From the NCBI GenBank assembly GCA_016200265.1, contig JACQFE010000053.1, positions 1 through 64,000 of the forward strand: a stretch of DNA of 64,000 nt, written 5' to 3'. Both the position numbers and the translations under genes were made by a program. Shown in pieces: positions 35,282 through 44,204 of the stretch (position 1 is its first letter; the number at the start of each line of letters is the position of its first letter). The stretch is from Planctomycetota bacterium. GTDB taxonomy: Bacteria > Planctomycetota > Phycisphaerae > UBA1845. A model generated the notes under the pieces. That model ran no database searches, was not told where the DNA came from, and was given only the letters and a program-made list of their open reading frames with translations.

Positions 35282-36690
35282 GGCGAACCATTCTCCATGC
35301 TTTCGCCGTTTTCTATGATTTGCAGTGACGGATGACGCCCGCGAAGCTGAGCGAGCTGGTCGCGGTTCATCAGCAGATGGAGCTCGACGCCTTCGTCGTT
35401 GTATTCCCGCCGCGTGACGTCGGCCCAGCGGAGCACTTCGGTCAGCAATTTCCCTTCACTGTGCGGTATGAGAACGGTGGCTTCCACTGCGTTGCGACGC
35501 GCCCGCCGGGCAACTTCGTCAACGAGCTCGCTGACTCCATCGCCGTTCAATGCCGAGATTCGAAAGACATCGGCATGATGCCGAGCCATCATCTCCGCGA
35601 CGATCATATCGTTGGCCATGTCGATCTTGTTGAGCAAGAGGATTTGGGGCACTTCGTCACAGCCGAGGCTGTGCAGGACCTCGTCGACCGATTCCATCTG
35701 CTGCCAGGCCGACGGCGACGAGACATCGATCACGTGCAGCAGCAGATCGGCATGGATGGTTTCTTCCAGCGTGGCGCGGAACGACGCAACCAGATGGTGC
35801 GGCAAGTCGCGAATGAAGCCGATGGTGTCGGAAAGCAGCACGGTCTGCCCTTCGCCGAGTTCCCAGCGCGTGGTTTTCGTGTCGAGCGTGGCAAAGAGCA
35901 TGTCGGCCACAAACGCGCCGGCATCAGTCAATCGATTCATCAACGTACTTTTGCCGGAGTTCGTGTAACCCACCAGGGAAACCGTGTATTGCTCGGTGCG
36001 CGTGCGGACCTCGCGTTGCTTGCGGTGATCGATTTCGTCCAGCTCGCGGCGAAGAAATGAAATTCGATCGCGAACCACGCGGCGGTCAAGTTCAATCTGC
36101 CGCTCGCCGGGGCCTCGCGTTCCGACGCCTCCAACCGCGCCCGCGGCCGTTCCTCCGCCCGCGCCGGCGATGCGTTCGAGGTGGGTCCACATGCCGCGAA
36201 GTCGCGGGGCCGTGTATTGAAGTTGAGCAAGCTCGACCTGGAGCTGAGCCTCATGCGTTCGGGCGCGCGAAGCGAAAATGTCGAGAATCAATTCGCTTCG
36301 ATCGATGACTTTTCGTTGGACGGCTTCCTCCAGTCCGCGAATTTGTCGCGGGGCCAGGTCGTTGTCGAAGATCACAACGTCCGCGCCGGAGTCGGTCACT
36401 CGCTGGAGCAGCTCCTCGACCTTTCCCGTTCCCAGCGCGAAAGCGGCGTCCGGCTTCAATCGTTTTTGAATCATCTGGTCGGCGACTTCGACGCCCGCGG
36501 CGCCGGCCAACGCCGCCAATTCGCCCAGCGGATCGCGCAGATCAACTTTCGTGTGCGGCAAGAGCACAGCGACGAGTACCGCTTTTTCGCGCGTGCGGGT
36601 CTGAACGTCGCGCTTCGGCTCGCGCGGCGGCCGTGAGGAATCGCCCGAACGATTTCCGCCCGGTGTGTACGATCGAATCGAATGCCGCAT
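35278..36690 (-). CDS. hflX: GTPase HflX
   Basis: The start at ATG 36690 (MRHSIRSYTPGG) is preferred; an upstream ATG at 36741 would overlap the neighbouring gene. The N-terminal HflX domain is present (GELAALAGAAGVEVADQ, GTGKVEELLQ, VIFDNDLAPRQIRGLEE, LQVELAQLQYTAPRLRGMW with GGVGTRGPGERQIELDRR). The G domain follows, with GYTNSGKSTL, DTIGFIRDLPHHLVASF and LNKIDM. HflX splits or rescues stalled 70S ribosomes. The gene order PH-domain protein, hflX, DUF1570-like peptidase suggests an operon. Confidence 0.96.
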   Translation of the reverse strand: MRHSIRSYTPGGNRSGDSSRPPREPKRDVQTRTREKAVLVAVLLPHTKVDLRDPLGELAALAGAAGVEVADQMIQKRLKPDAAFALGTGKVEELLQRVTDSGADVVIFDNDLAPRQIRGLEEAVQRKVIDRSELILDIFASRARTHEAQLQVELAQLQYTAPRLRGMWTHLERIAGAGGGTAAGAVGGVGTRGPGERQIELDRRVVRDRISFLRRELDEIDHRKQREVRTRTEQYTVSLVGYTNSGKSTLMNRLTDAGAFVADMLFATLDTKTTRWELGEGQTVLLSDTIGFIRDLPHHLVASFRATLEETIHADLLLHVIDVSSPSAWQQMESVDEVLHSLGCDEVPQILLLNKIDMANDMIVAEMMARHHADVFRISALNGDGVSELVDEVARRARRNAVEATVLIPHSEGKLLTEVLRWADVTRREYNDEGVELHLLMNRDQLAQLRGRHPSLQIIENGESMENGSP

Positions 36691-36718
36691 CAATCTCCCG
36701 GTGAACTGCGAATTGCGA

Positions 36719-37393
36719 TTACGGGTTGAGATTTTCAACAAACACCGATCGTCCGCGCAGGTTCCGCATTCGCGCGCGAATCAATTCGGCCACGATATCC
36801 GGATTCGCAATACCTGCGAGGACCACACCGTGATCGGTGACATCAGTGGTCAGAAGATCGACCGTTCCCACGCCGAAAACGCGGTCCATGAATGATTTCT
36901 GCACGCGGATATCTTCGACGCGGGTGAGCTCCATTTGATCGGTCGTTGTCCCCAATAGGCCGCGCTCAATGAACAGGCGTTGAGATGTCAGTCGATAGCG
37001 TCGCCCAAGAATCATTCCAAACGCGCGAGACAGAATCAGAATCGAAGTTACCAATAAGGCGACCAAAACAATTGATAGATCAGCGGTCCAGCTTAACTTA
37101 CCCGATCCGCGAATCAGGTAGACCACGCCAATTAGAATCGCAATATTCACAATCAGCCAAACGGAGATCGATCCGGCAAAATGGCGAAAGCTGGTGCGTC
37201 CGGTCCATAGCTCTTGTTCGGGGCCGACCGGCGGCTGCGGCTGCGGCTGCAACATGGCGGCGGCCGGATCCTGCGGCATGGAGCTGGATTGCACCGGCGG
37301 AGAACCGATCATTGGTCCTCGGTGCGGCATTTTCCGTGCGTCCTCCTCCGGTTGATTTGGACTCTTTGGAAATGATTCTGGATTCGCGGTCAT
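36719..37393 (-). CDS. Membrane PH-domain protein (bPH2/YdbT-like)
   Basis: ATG 37393 follows AGAGGAG at about 10 bases. After a Pro/Gln-rich N-terminal 55 residues come two helices (ISVWLIVNIAILIGVVYLI and ADLSIVLVALLVTSILIL). A bacterial PH domain follows: YRLTSQRLFIERGLLGTTTD and ELTRVEDIRVQKSFMDRVFG, with VGTVDLLTTD. Such proteins are small membrane factors of mostly unknown function. It lies 29 bases upstream of hflX on the same strand. Confidence 0.9.
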   Translation of the reverse strand: MTANPESFPKSPNQPEEDARKMPHRGPMIGSPPVQSSSMPQDPAAAMLQPQPQPPVGPEQELWTGRTSFRHFAGSISVWLIVNIAILIGVVYLIRGSGKLSWTADLSIVLVALLVTSILILSRAFGMILGRRYRLTSQRLFIERGLLGTTTDQMELTRVEDIRVQKSFMDRVFGVGTVDLLTTDVTDHGVVLAGIANPDIVAELIRARMRNLRGRSVFVENLNP

Positions 37394-37627
37394 TGATCGT
37401 GGGCTCCTCTGATAGAGGAGTTATACCACGATCCGCCTCATTTGCAGCCTTTGACCCTTCATGAGGACATTCGCGCCATGAAAAAAGTCTTTGATTTTCC
37501 TCTTGACTCAACGGATTCGAGGAATAGACTCTGCCCGCTTTGCAAGACGCTCACAATTTGACTACAGATTGCATGAAAGGGAAAAATTGGAGCAGTTTTC
37601 AACCCTCAGAGACGGAGACGTACGACC

Positions 37628-38044
37628 ATGATGGGAAAAATGTGGGGTTCTGAATTGATACAAATGGGAAGCGGAATCCTCGAATCCAGCGAAATCGAAG
37701 CAGAAAAGAGCGCAGGCACGCTTTTTCGAAGTTCTGTTGGCATGGACTGTGGCTTTGGACTGGACAATTCGGCGATCCGATCGAGGCAACAAGTGCGTGA
37801 AAAGGATTTGGTCGTAAACATAGGATCTGAAATAGATTACATTTCTTCTGGCCCGTTTTACGAAACGTGGATGGATATTGAGAACGCCTGGGACGAAGAA
37901 GAAGAGGCCGAGGCGGCCGACGACGATGACGACGAAGAAGAAGAGGAGGAGGACGACGATTTCTACGGTGACGACGATGAAGAATTTGACGAGTTTGATG
38001 ACGACGATGACGATGATGACGACGATGAGGACGAGGAGGAATAG
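37628..38044 (+). CDS. Acidic-tail hypothetical protein
   Basis: A GGAG motif lies about 10 bases before ATG 37628. The first 80 residues are of mixed composition. From ATG 37871 (MDIENAWDEEEE) onward the protein is almost entirely Asp and Glu, with FYGDDDEEFDEF near the middle, ending in a run of Asp. Short proteins with MxIENAW followed by an acidic tail recur in planctomycetes, so 37871 may be the real start. The acidic stretch could bind basic proteins or calcium; this is inference. The GAC/GAT/GAA-rich DNA also opens long frames on the other strand, which are artefacts. Confidence 0.5.
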   Translation: MMGKMWGSELIQMGSGILESSEIEAEKSAGTLFRSSVGMDCGFGLDNSAIRSRQQVREKDLVVNIGSEIDYISSGPFYETWMDIENAWDEEEEAEAADDDDDEEEEEEDDDFYGDDDEEFDEFDDDDDDDDDDEDEEE

Positions 38045-38249
38045 CCGCACTTATTGCTGCAGAGGCTAACCGCAGGGTTCCCGATTCTCGGCGAGGATTC
38101 GTTAGCTTTCTTGAATCGGTACGTGAGACAGGACCGATTCCGAACGCCTGACCCCATAACACACGGCTTTCACGCCACAAAGCCAGTTTTCTACTTATCG
38201 GTGTCGCATACTCCCAAAGCCCGCACCGGCGGACGCCGATGTCTCATGC

Positions 38250-38921
38250 ATGACCGAAGGATATGCAGGCTCGGACCGTCGGGCCATTCAGCCTGAGCGA
38301 CGTGAGACCATTGTTGATCGACGATCTGGCCTTGACCTTGAAAAGAGTCCGGGACATTGGCGACCCGATTCCCGAAAATGTGCCGAAGACAACACGCTGG
38401 ACGGCGAGATGTTTGAGTTCATCGCCGCGATCGATGAGTATCGCACAATCAACAAGAAACCATTTCTGAGCTGGTCAGAAGTATTTGAAATCATCCAGTA
38501 CCTTGGTTATCGCCGCGTGGCGATAGCTACCAATTCCATATGCACGGCCGGATCGGCGGAACGGATGGGCGAGGTTACTTACTCAGGCCCGGAACGCAGG
38601 AAGCAAGACAGCGATCGCCGGAAGAGTGTCGCCGAGCGGCGAACGGGTATGGATCGGCGCAAGGGGCCCGGCCGACGCCGCGGTGAGGTTCGAAAATCCG
38701 CCGAAGAGGGCGAAATGGGCGGGGAACTATGGGAATTCATCACGGCCATCGATGACTATCGTCGCATCAACGAGAGGCCATACCCGAAGTGGTCGGAGAT
38801 ATTCGATTTCATCAACTGCCTGGGGTATCGACGCGTGGCTGCGAAAGCACAGCACATCAACACGGCAAGTTCTCCCGACGTTTTGGACGAATTCACCGCG
38901 CCGGTGGAATCACTCACCTGA
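38250..38921 (+). CDS. Small protein made of two tandem copies of a ~75-residue module
   Basis: Residues 7-110 and 118-212 each read ERRxxxxDRRxG, GHW/GRRR, RKxAEEG, then GExxEFIxAIDxYRxINxxP, WSExFxxIxxLGYRRVA. The second copy begins GPERRKQDSDRRKSVAERRT. The basic ERR/DRR part and the FIxAID...LGYRRV part form one module, seen singly in other planctomycete genes of unknown role; here it is doubled. The Arg/Lys-rich segment could bind nucleic acid, which is inference. Its end overlaps the convergent glycosyltransferase by 12 bases. Confidence 0.75.
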   Translation: MTEGYAGSDRRAIQPERRETIVDRRSGLDLEKSPGHWRPDSRKCAEDNTLDGEMFEFIAAIDEYRTINKKPFLSWSEVFEIIQYLGYRRVAIATNSICTAGSAERMGEVTYSGPERRKQDSDRRKSVAERRTGMDRRKGPGRRRGEVRKSAEEGEMGGELWEFITAIDDYRRINERPYPKWSEIFDFINCLGYRRVAAKAQHINTASSPDVLDEFTAPVESLT

Positions 38922-40097
38922 CAGCAAATCGCGCCGGCCGAAAATTGGTCTCGCGAAACAAGCGACGGGAGAGATTGCCTGTCGGAAATGGCCATCCGTG
39001 GCTTGGGTAAGTTCCGCGCATAAATCAGCAAGATCGCGATGAAATCTCGCGATTGAAAATCGCTCATCGGCGAGTCGCTTTCCCGCGCTGGCGAATTCGG
39101 CACGGCGCTCCGGGTTTTCGACGAGAGAACGCATGGCGTCGGCAATCGCGGCCGTGCTCCGCGGCGGAACCAAAAGCCCACTGACGCCATTGCTGACGAC
39201 TTCGGGGACTCCGCCTACGCTGGTGGCGATGACGGCAATCGAGCGAGCGAAGGCTTCCAAAACAGTGATCGGCATCCCCTCAAACCAACTCGGAAGCAAC
39301 AAGACATCGCATTGTTGAAAAAGCTGTTCTTTCAACTCACCTGTCGCGACTCCGACAAATCGTACAGAGTCATCCAATCCGAGTTTCTTGATTCTTTCAT
39401 TCAATGCGTTTGCATCACCAGCGGTTCCGCTCGGACCGGCAAGAGTGAGATGAAACGATATCCCTGAATCCGCAAGGAGACGGCATGCCTCAAGTGCATC
39501 GATGACGCCTTTGGATTCATCCATTTTCGCAAGCAGAAGAAAGTGGCAGACAGGACCGGCGCGATCAGCAGTTGAATGCGACGGAGCGTTTTCGACGGCA
39601 TTTTCGATGATGGAAACATCCGCATCGGGCGCGATGCGCAAAATGGCGCGCCTCCAGCGAGACGACAACGCAATCACACGGTCCGCAAGTTGCAGGCAAT
39701 GTCGGATCATGTAGCGGACCTGTCGGCCTGAAATTGAATGAAATTCCTCGAATTCTCCGCCGTGAACGTGCAACACCACCTGGCATCCCAACGCCCTCGC
39801 GACACACATATTGATCGACGTTCGCCAGAACGTGGTCCCGCTGCACGTATGGAAGTGAAGCACATGGACGTCGTTGCGGCCGATGGCGAGAATCAACTGA
39901 ACAGTATGCGCAACATGGCGCACAAGGGATCGAAAAAGCCCCGGCCTGTTCCCTAGCGGCAATGGAAGAAACGAAATTCGGATGCGCGGATCACGCAGCG
40001 AAAGATGGTTGCCGACCACTGTCGCCATCCCCCCAATGAGGTCGGGTGAAGGGCCGACAACAAGAATCGCATGCGAATTGGGAGTCGAATCGTTCAT
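38910..40097 (-). CDS. Glycosyltransferase family 4 (GT-B fold)
   Basis: The protein starts MNDSTPNSHAILVVGPSPDL with the Gly-rich N-terminal motif GGMATVVGNHLSL. The N-domain includes HVLHFHTCSGTTFWRTS and LHVHGGEFEEFHSISG. The C-domain has the GT4 pattern LLLAKMDESKGVIDALEACR, FVGVATGELKEQLFQQCDVL, LPSWFEGMPITVLEAFA with the E-x7-E-type motif, and GGVPEVVSNGVSGLLVPP. It should transfer a sugar from a nucleotide sugar to a lipid- or polymer-linked acceptor. It begins 3 bases after the neighbouring glycosyltransferase ends, so both are probably cotranscribed. Confidence 0.93.
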   Translation of the reverse strand: MNDSTPNSHAILVVGPSPDLIGGMATVVGNHLSLRDPRIRISFLPLPLGNRPGLFRSLVRHVAHTVQLILAIGRNDVHVLHFHTCSGTTFWRTSINMCVARALGCQVVLHVHGGEFEEFHSISGRQVRYMIRHCLQLADRVIALSSRWRRAILRIAPDADVSIIENAVENAPSHSTADRAGPVCHFLLLAKMDESKGVIDALEACRLLADSGISFHLTLAGPSGTAGDANALNERIKKLGLDDSVRFVGVATGELKEQLFQQCDVLLLPSWFEGMPITVLEAFARSIAVIATSVGGVPEVVSNGVSGLLVPPRSTAAIADAMRSLVENPERRAEFASAGKRLADERFSIARFHRDLADLCAELTQATDGHFRQAISPVACFARPIFGRRDLLSGE

Positions 40098-40100
40098 GAT

Positions 40101-41177
40101 TCAATTGAATTGTGCGGCCGGCATTTTGGAATGGTTGGTAGTCGTTGTTGATTCTGCCTGGCGGAGGATTTGAAATGCCGTTTGCTCGGCTGACGAATCC
40201 CGGTTTTCCAGGCCTGCATCCGTTTCGTGGTTTGCGGTTCGATGATTGTAGCCGGCACGTCGCGTCGACAGACTCTGGCCACGTCGATCGTGCGCCTTGC
40301 GAAAGACATCGATCAAAGCCTCCGTGGCGACGGAACGATCATGCAACCGGCACACGGCCTCTCGTCCGGCGAGGTTGTACCGGGCATCCTGACGAATCAA
40401 CCGCAGGGCGTCCGCGAATCCATCCACCGAGTCCGCATGGCAGAACAATTCATCCGTGTGCGTGCTGATGACGTGCCGGCCATGACTGAGCGCTTCAAGT
40501 GCGAGCCGCGATAGACCGGCATCGAGTCTCGGCTCGACCAGGACCGTGGATCGCTTGATCAACCTGCTGATATCTTCGACCGTGCCCACCGATTCGACAT
40601 TTCGATACATCGAATAATCTGTTTCCACATCTCCGAGAATCAAAAAGCGGACGGTCGGAAACCGCAGAATCAATCGGTCCACAATCGCTCCGCCGTAAAA
40701 CTCTCGCAGCGAGCCCGGCAAATAGCAAAGCGCGGAGAACGTTGCGGGCAGCGGAGTTGGTTCCATGACGCTGGAGAGGTTGAGGCTGAGAGCCGGAAGC
40801 GCCGTCGCGTCGATACCCAGTGGATTCAATGTGTCCGCGGTCATTTCCGATCGCGTGACATTGACCGCGCCGCGTCGAGACAACGAGCGTGCGAATTCAA
40901 GCGAAGTGGCGTCAAACTTGGCCCATAGCGCGCTGCGATTCGTCCAATAGCGCACGACAGGGATGCCCGCTGACATTGCAGCGGTCACGGTTTTCGCGAG
41001 CGGTTCACGATGGCCGCGACTGACCAAATGGATGACTCGATCCTGTGCATCACCTTTCCAGTTCGTCTGCGAATCGGAATCGAATCGAGTTTCGACGCCG
41101 GTGTCGGTCAACGCCTGCGCGTGGTGAGACGACACACTGATTCCGTTGTTCTCTTCGCCCAGGAACGAAACGCGCAT
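40101..41177 (-). CDS. Glycosyltransferase-like protein (GT-B, diverged)
   Basis: ATG 41177 gives MRVSFLGEENNGISVSSHHA, a GT-B-type start. The N-domain includes VIHLVSRGHREPLAK. The C-domain has CYLPGSLREFYGG, FLILGDVETDYSMYRNVES and VLVEPRLDAGLSRLALEALS with GRHVISTHTDE, the region where the donor-binding Glu of GT4 enzymes lies. The E-x7-E motif is less clear, so it may use an unusual donor or be non-catalytic. It is immediately upstream of the glycosyltransferase at 38910. The last 50 residues (ENRDSSAEQTAFQILRQAE) look like a flexible tail. Confidence 0.82.
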   Translation of the reverse strand: MRVSFLGEENNGISVSSHHAQALTDTGVETRFDSDSQTNWKGDAQDRVIHLVSRGHREPLAKTVTAAMSAGIPVVRYWTNRSALWAKFDATSLEFARSLSRRGAVNVTRSEMTADTLNPLGIDATALPALSLNLSSVMEPTPLPATFSALCYLPGSLREFYGGAIVDRLILRFPTVRFLILGDVETDYSMYRNVESVGTVEDISRLIKRSTVLVEPRLDAGLSRLALEALSHGRHVISTHTDELFCHADSVDGFADALRLIRQDARYNLAGREAVCRLHDRSVATEALIDVFRKAHDRRGQSLSTRRAGYNHRTANHETDAGLENRDSSAEQTAFQILRQAESTTTTNHSKMPAAQFN

Positions 41178-41292
41178 AGTCACCCGTACCGATCCGCGAT
41201 GGGGGCGCAGGCGTTGCGCGGAATCCCGCGGATGCAAGGTGTTTCGGCTTACCGGACTATTCGGTTTAGATGTGGGCGGGCCAACACACGTA

Positions 41293-42348
41293 TTAGTGAT
41301 GATGGCGCTCCGGAACCGGGGCCGGCTGCACAATGGGGCCTGGCACGGTCACGGACACGGCTCGGGATGCGGCATCCTTTTTCGTCGGATCAAGCGTCAC
41401 CGTAACAACATAATTGCCTGCTTTGGCAAAGGTGTGCACGGGCTCGGCAACTTGCGATTCATCACTGTCGCCAAAGTTCCATAGAAGTTGCGCCGGTTTC
41501 GCGCGCGATTCGACAGAGAATTGCACCCTGAGAGGTTCCGCCGGATCCGGAGCAATCACTTTGATCTGAATCCACGGAATATTTCCCAGCACCGTGCGAT
41601 AGAAAGCAATGCACCGCTGCGGGTCGGTTTGACTACCCAACCGAATGGTTTCCTTTCGCACGTCGGCCCCGTGGTGATGCAGCCATTCGTCCACACGTCG
41701 GCCATTCTCCTTGGTGAACTTGTCTGTTCCACCGCCATAGCAGAGGTACACCGGCTGGTTGGGATCGACCTGGCCGTGAAGTATTCCCAGTCCGGCCTCA
41801 TCGAATCTTGGTTGCACGATCGCGATCGCACGGAAAACTCGCGGATTGTGAAGACCTGTATAGATCGCTGCGTTCACACCCTTTCCGGTGCCGAACAGGA
41901 AAATTCGATCTTCGGAAATGTTGTGTGATCCGCGAACATGCCGCACGACGGAGAGAATCTCGCATTCGTTTGCGGTCAAAGCGTAGACGCGATCGCCGCT
42001 TCGCGACAGCATCGACGAGCTGCCGCGAAGCTTGGGAGCCGCAACGATGAAGCCTTCGGACTCCGCGAGCGTCGACCATTCGCCAATCTCGCGTTGCGGA
42101 GAGTCGAAAAATCCGCCGGCGCACGCGACAATGAGCGGATATTGATGATCGTGATCATAGTTGGAGGGTGTATAGAGAACGTAGTCATCCGCATTTTCGG
42201 GCTCCTGAAGATCGGCCGTCACGCCCGCACTCGAATGCCGAAACGCCTCCGAGCAACGGGGGAGCGATGTGATTGCGGCGAACGTCAAGAAAAGCGGCGT
42301 CATTAGTCGCTGCGCCGACGATTTTAGGATTCCCGTATGATCCATCAT
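41293..42348 (-). CDS. Exported alpha/beta-hydrolase-like esterase with C-terminal PKD domain
   Basis: The tandem ATGs at 42348 and 42345 follow GAGGAAATTT and give a signal peptide (LMTPLFLTFAAITSLPRCS). The middle part resembles PHB-depolymerase or esterase-type alpha/beta hydrolases: DYVLYTPSNYDHDHQYPLIV, CAGGFFDSPQ, IVAAPKLRG and RIFLFGTGKGVNAAIYTGLH. That last motif has GTGKG where GxSxG is usual, so the nucleophile serine seems replaced. The C-terminal 90 residues form a PKD domain (LLWNFGDSDESQVAEPVHTF, AGNYVVTVTLD). The protein may bind or act on polysaccharide or polymer. The glycosyltransferase genes follow on the same strand. Catalytic activity is doubtful because of the missing serine. 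Confidence 0.8.
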   Translation of the reverse strand: MMDHTGILKSSAQRLMTPLFLTFAAITSLPRCSEAFRHSSAGVTADLQEPENADDYVLYTPSNYDHDHQYPLIVACAGGFFDSPQREIGEWSTLAESEGFIVAAPKLRGSSSMLSRSGDRVYALTANECEILSVVRHVRGSHNISEDRIFLFGTGKGVNAAIYTGLHNPRVFRAIAIVQPRFDEAGLGILHGQVDPNQPVYLCYGGGTDKFTKENGRRVDEWLHHHGADVRKETIRLGSQTDPQRCIAFYRTVLGNIPWIQIKVIAPDPAEPLRVQFSVESRAKPAQLLWNFGDSDESQVAEPVHTFAKAGNYVVTVTLDPTKKDAASRAVSVTVPGPIVQPAPVPERHHH

Positions 42349-43010
42349 CAAATTTCCTCGAATGCCGATCCGCCAGATAATAGGCCGAATCAGGATTGAG
42401 GGGTAGTTCATGCGGTGCCCACGTTCTTTTGCACATGACCTTAGTGAAATAGAAGAGAAAGTTCGAAGAGCGAATGGGGAAGGTCGAAAACGGAGAGGCA
42501 ACGAGTCAATAGGCAGAAGGCAAATGTTTCGCTGGCCGCTTGAATAACATGCGCGGCGATCGGTGGAATGACGATTCTCGTAGAGCGCCGGCGTGGGCGC
42601 ATAGTCAGTGACACTTTTAAATGGGTTCGTTTGGAAAAGTATTTTTTCTCGAGTGTCATTGTGTGGCACTCATACGAAGACTGAAGCGGGAAGAGAGAAG
42701 ATAAAAAAAGTAGGGTAAAAAGGTTGTCGGACAAGATAATCCCATCGATATGATTGGCGTTTCGGCGTGCCGTAGCATTTCGCTTCTTCCGCCCGTTCCG
42801 GGGCTTTTTTGCTGAGGGCGGGCCATTTCTCAACTGCTCACGTCGTCGGCCACACCAGTTCCGCCGCTTCGCGGTTGCCTCTGCTTCGCGGCTGCCAAGG
42901 TCGCGCGTTCGGAGCGTGGCGGCTCCAGCAGGAATAACGTCCGAGGCGCTCGGGGAATTCTCTTGGTTCAGTAATCGGCGTGGTCTCCTGCGCTCGAGCG
43001 GACCCTCCGT
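42349..43010. other. Gene-poor gap
   Basis: No convincing gene is seen on either strand. The sequence has an AG-rich stretch (42440-42530) with GAAGAGCGAATGGGGAAGGT-type low complexity. A T-rich segment follows (42600-42730) with GTGACACTTTTAAATGGGTT and GTGTCATTGTGTGGCACTCA, then a GC-rich part with several GCTTCGCGG copies (42870-42900). The open frames here have composition unlike their neighbours. Confidence 0.5.
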
Positions 43011-44204
43011 CTAATCGTCCTTAATCCCTCGCCATCTATACGCACGTCGGAAACCAAGGGACTCAGCTTCTGCCACCGTTTCAACATAACACTCATCTTC
43101 GTAATCGATAAGTGTACGATCATATTGTTGATCAAAAGGCAAATGGTATATTCTCGTGCGGCCGCGTATGGAAACGTTGCACTTGATGATTGGATATCGC
43201 TTCAAGGGGCAGTTATCAATCAATTCGACCCCAAGTGCCGCCGCAAATTCCTGAGCCTTCGGCGAGGCCGGGCACGAAACGTAGAGACATGGGATCACAA
43301 TGGGATGATCGAAAAGTATCTTCTCCGCAGCAATCAGCTTCCGATATACTTCGGCCGTTCCGAACACTTGGCAGACGTGCTTTTCATGTATCGTTTTCGC
43401 CATGTTCCAATACTTGCACTGGACAACTCGGATTTCACCGCCCTTTGAACAAATTAGATCCCGACCGAGGTCTTCAATGCCAAATTCAATTCCATGATAC
43501 TCGACGTTGAATCCATCCCTCTCATGCACGAACCCGACATAGCGCTCATAATCACGACCTAGGCGCCATGGCGTCTTCTTAGATTGCCAATACCGATCCA
43601 GAGATCGCTGGAATTTCTCTGCTCGAGTAAGCTCGGTGGAATCACGCTCTGCTTGGGTTAGCCATTCTTTTGCGGGGTCTTCGCCCTCGTCGTCCCCCGC
43701 GTTCGCGTCCTTCGGTTCACTGACTTGACGAATGAGTTCGTCGAGTTCGTCGCCTTTGAAATCAATTAGCCAAGGAAATAGGGCCTCGTAGTAACGGTGA
43801 ACTTTTCGAAGGACCCTATTCTCGCGACGGAGGGCCGATTTTTCCCGTGCCAATGTGCGAACTTCCTCGGCAGCACGCCTCGCGGGGCGTTGTCTCGTCT
43901 CCAGGTCGTCCGCCAGCCTCAGCTCACATAGTATCTTGTAGTCACTATAAGCTTGTGCTAGCCATGGAAAACCCAGCGATTTTTCCTTATTGATCAGTTC
44001 TAAAGACGAGAACATTTCGTCTTTGATCGACTGAAGTCGATCACGGTCGCGCATGAGTTCACTATCTCGTTTAGCCAGCTCATTGCCTAACGATTCGAGC
44101 CGACTCTTTTCTTTCAGGTTCGCTCGAGCATTGCCTATGGCTGCAAGTAGGCCCATCAGAAAGGAGTACGCTACGAACGCTCCCAAAATGTACAGACCCC
44201 ACAT
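43011..44204 (-). CDS. Membrane-anchored Mrr-like restriction endonuclease-fold protein
   Basis: ATG 44204 follows GAAGGAAT. The first helix (residues 3-23, GLYILGAFVAYSFLMGLLA) anchors the protein. Residues 30-150 are strongly coiled-coil (RLESLGNELAKRDSELMRDR, ARREAEEVRTLAREKSALRR-like). Residues 213-300 form a nuclease core: GRDYERYVG with Glu220, DLGRDLICSKGG with Asp249 and VVQCKYWNMAK with Gln262-x-Lys264, the D...QxK pattern of Mrr-type PD-(D/E)XK enzymes. A Cys-rich C-terminal part (IPCLYVSCPAS, VELIDNCPLKRYPIIKCN) may hold a metal. Membrane-tethered nucleases of this kind occur in anti-phage defence, but no partner methylase or ATPase is next to it. Confidence 0.85.
   Translation of the reverse strand: MWGLYILGAFVAYSFLMGLLAAIGNARANLKEKSRLESLGNELAKRDSELMRDRDRLQSIKDEMFSSLELINKEKSLGFPWLAQAYSDYKILCELRLADDLETRQRPARRAAEEVRTLAREKSALRRENRVLRKVHRYYEALFPWLIDFKGDELDELIRQVSEPKDANAGDDEGEDPAKEWLTQAERDSTELTRAEKFQRSLDRYWQSKKTPWRLGRDYERYVGFVHERDGFNVEYHGIEFGIEDLGRDLICSKGGEIRVVQCKYWNMAKTIHEKHVCQVFGTAEVYRKLIAAEKILFDHPIVIPCLYVSCPASPKAQEFAAALGVELIDNCPLKRYPIIKCNVSIRGRTRIYHLPFDQQYDRTLIDYEDECYVETVAEAESLGFRRAYRWRGIKDD

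Noticed and set aside
37562-38180. Long minus-strand open frames rich in Val/Ile/Phe or Arg/His
   Set aside because: They are antisense to the GAC/GAA-rich acidic gene; repetitive codons keep the opposite frames open without coding signal.
42441-42833. 130-residue minus-strand frame
   Set aside because: Composition (Leu/Phe/Arg-rich without pattern) and overlap with low-complexity AG-rich DNA argue against coding; no ribosome binding site.
43190-43510. Plus-strand frames inside the nuclease gene
   Set aside because: They lack conserved composition and overlap a gene with a clear nuclease motif and ribosome binding site.
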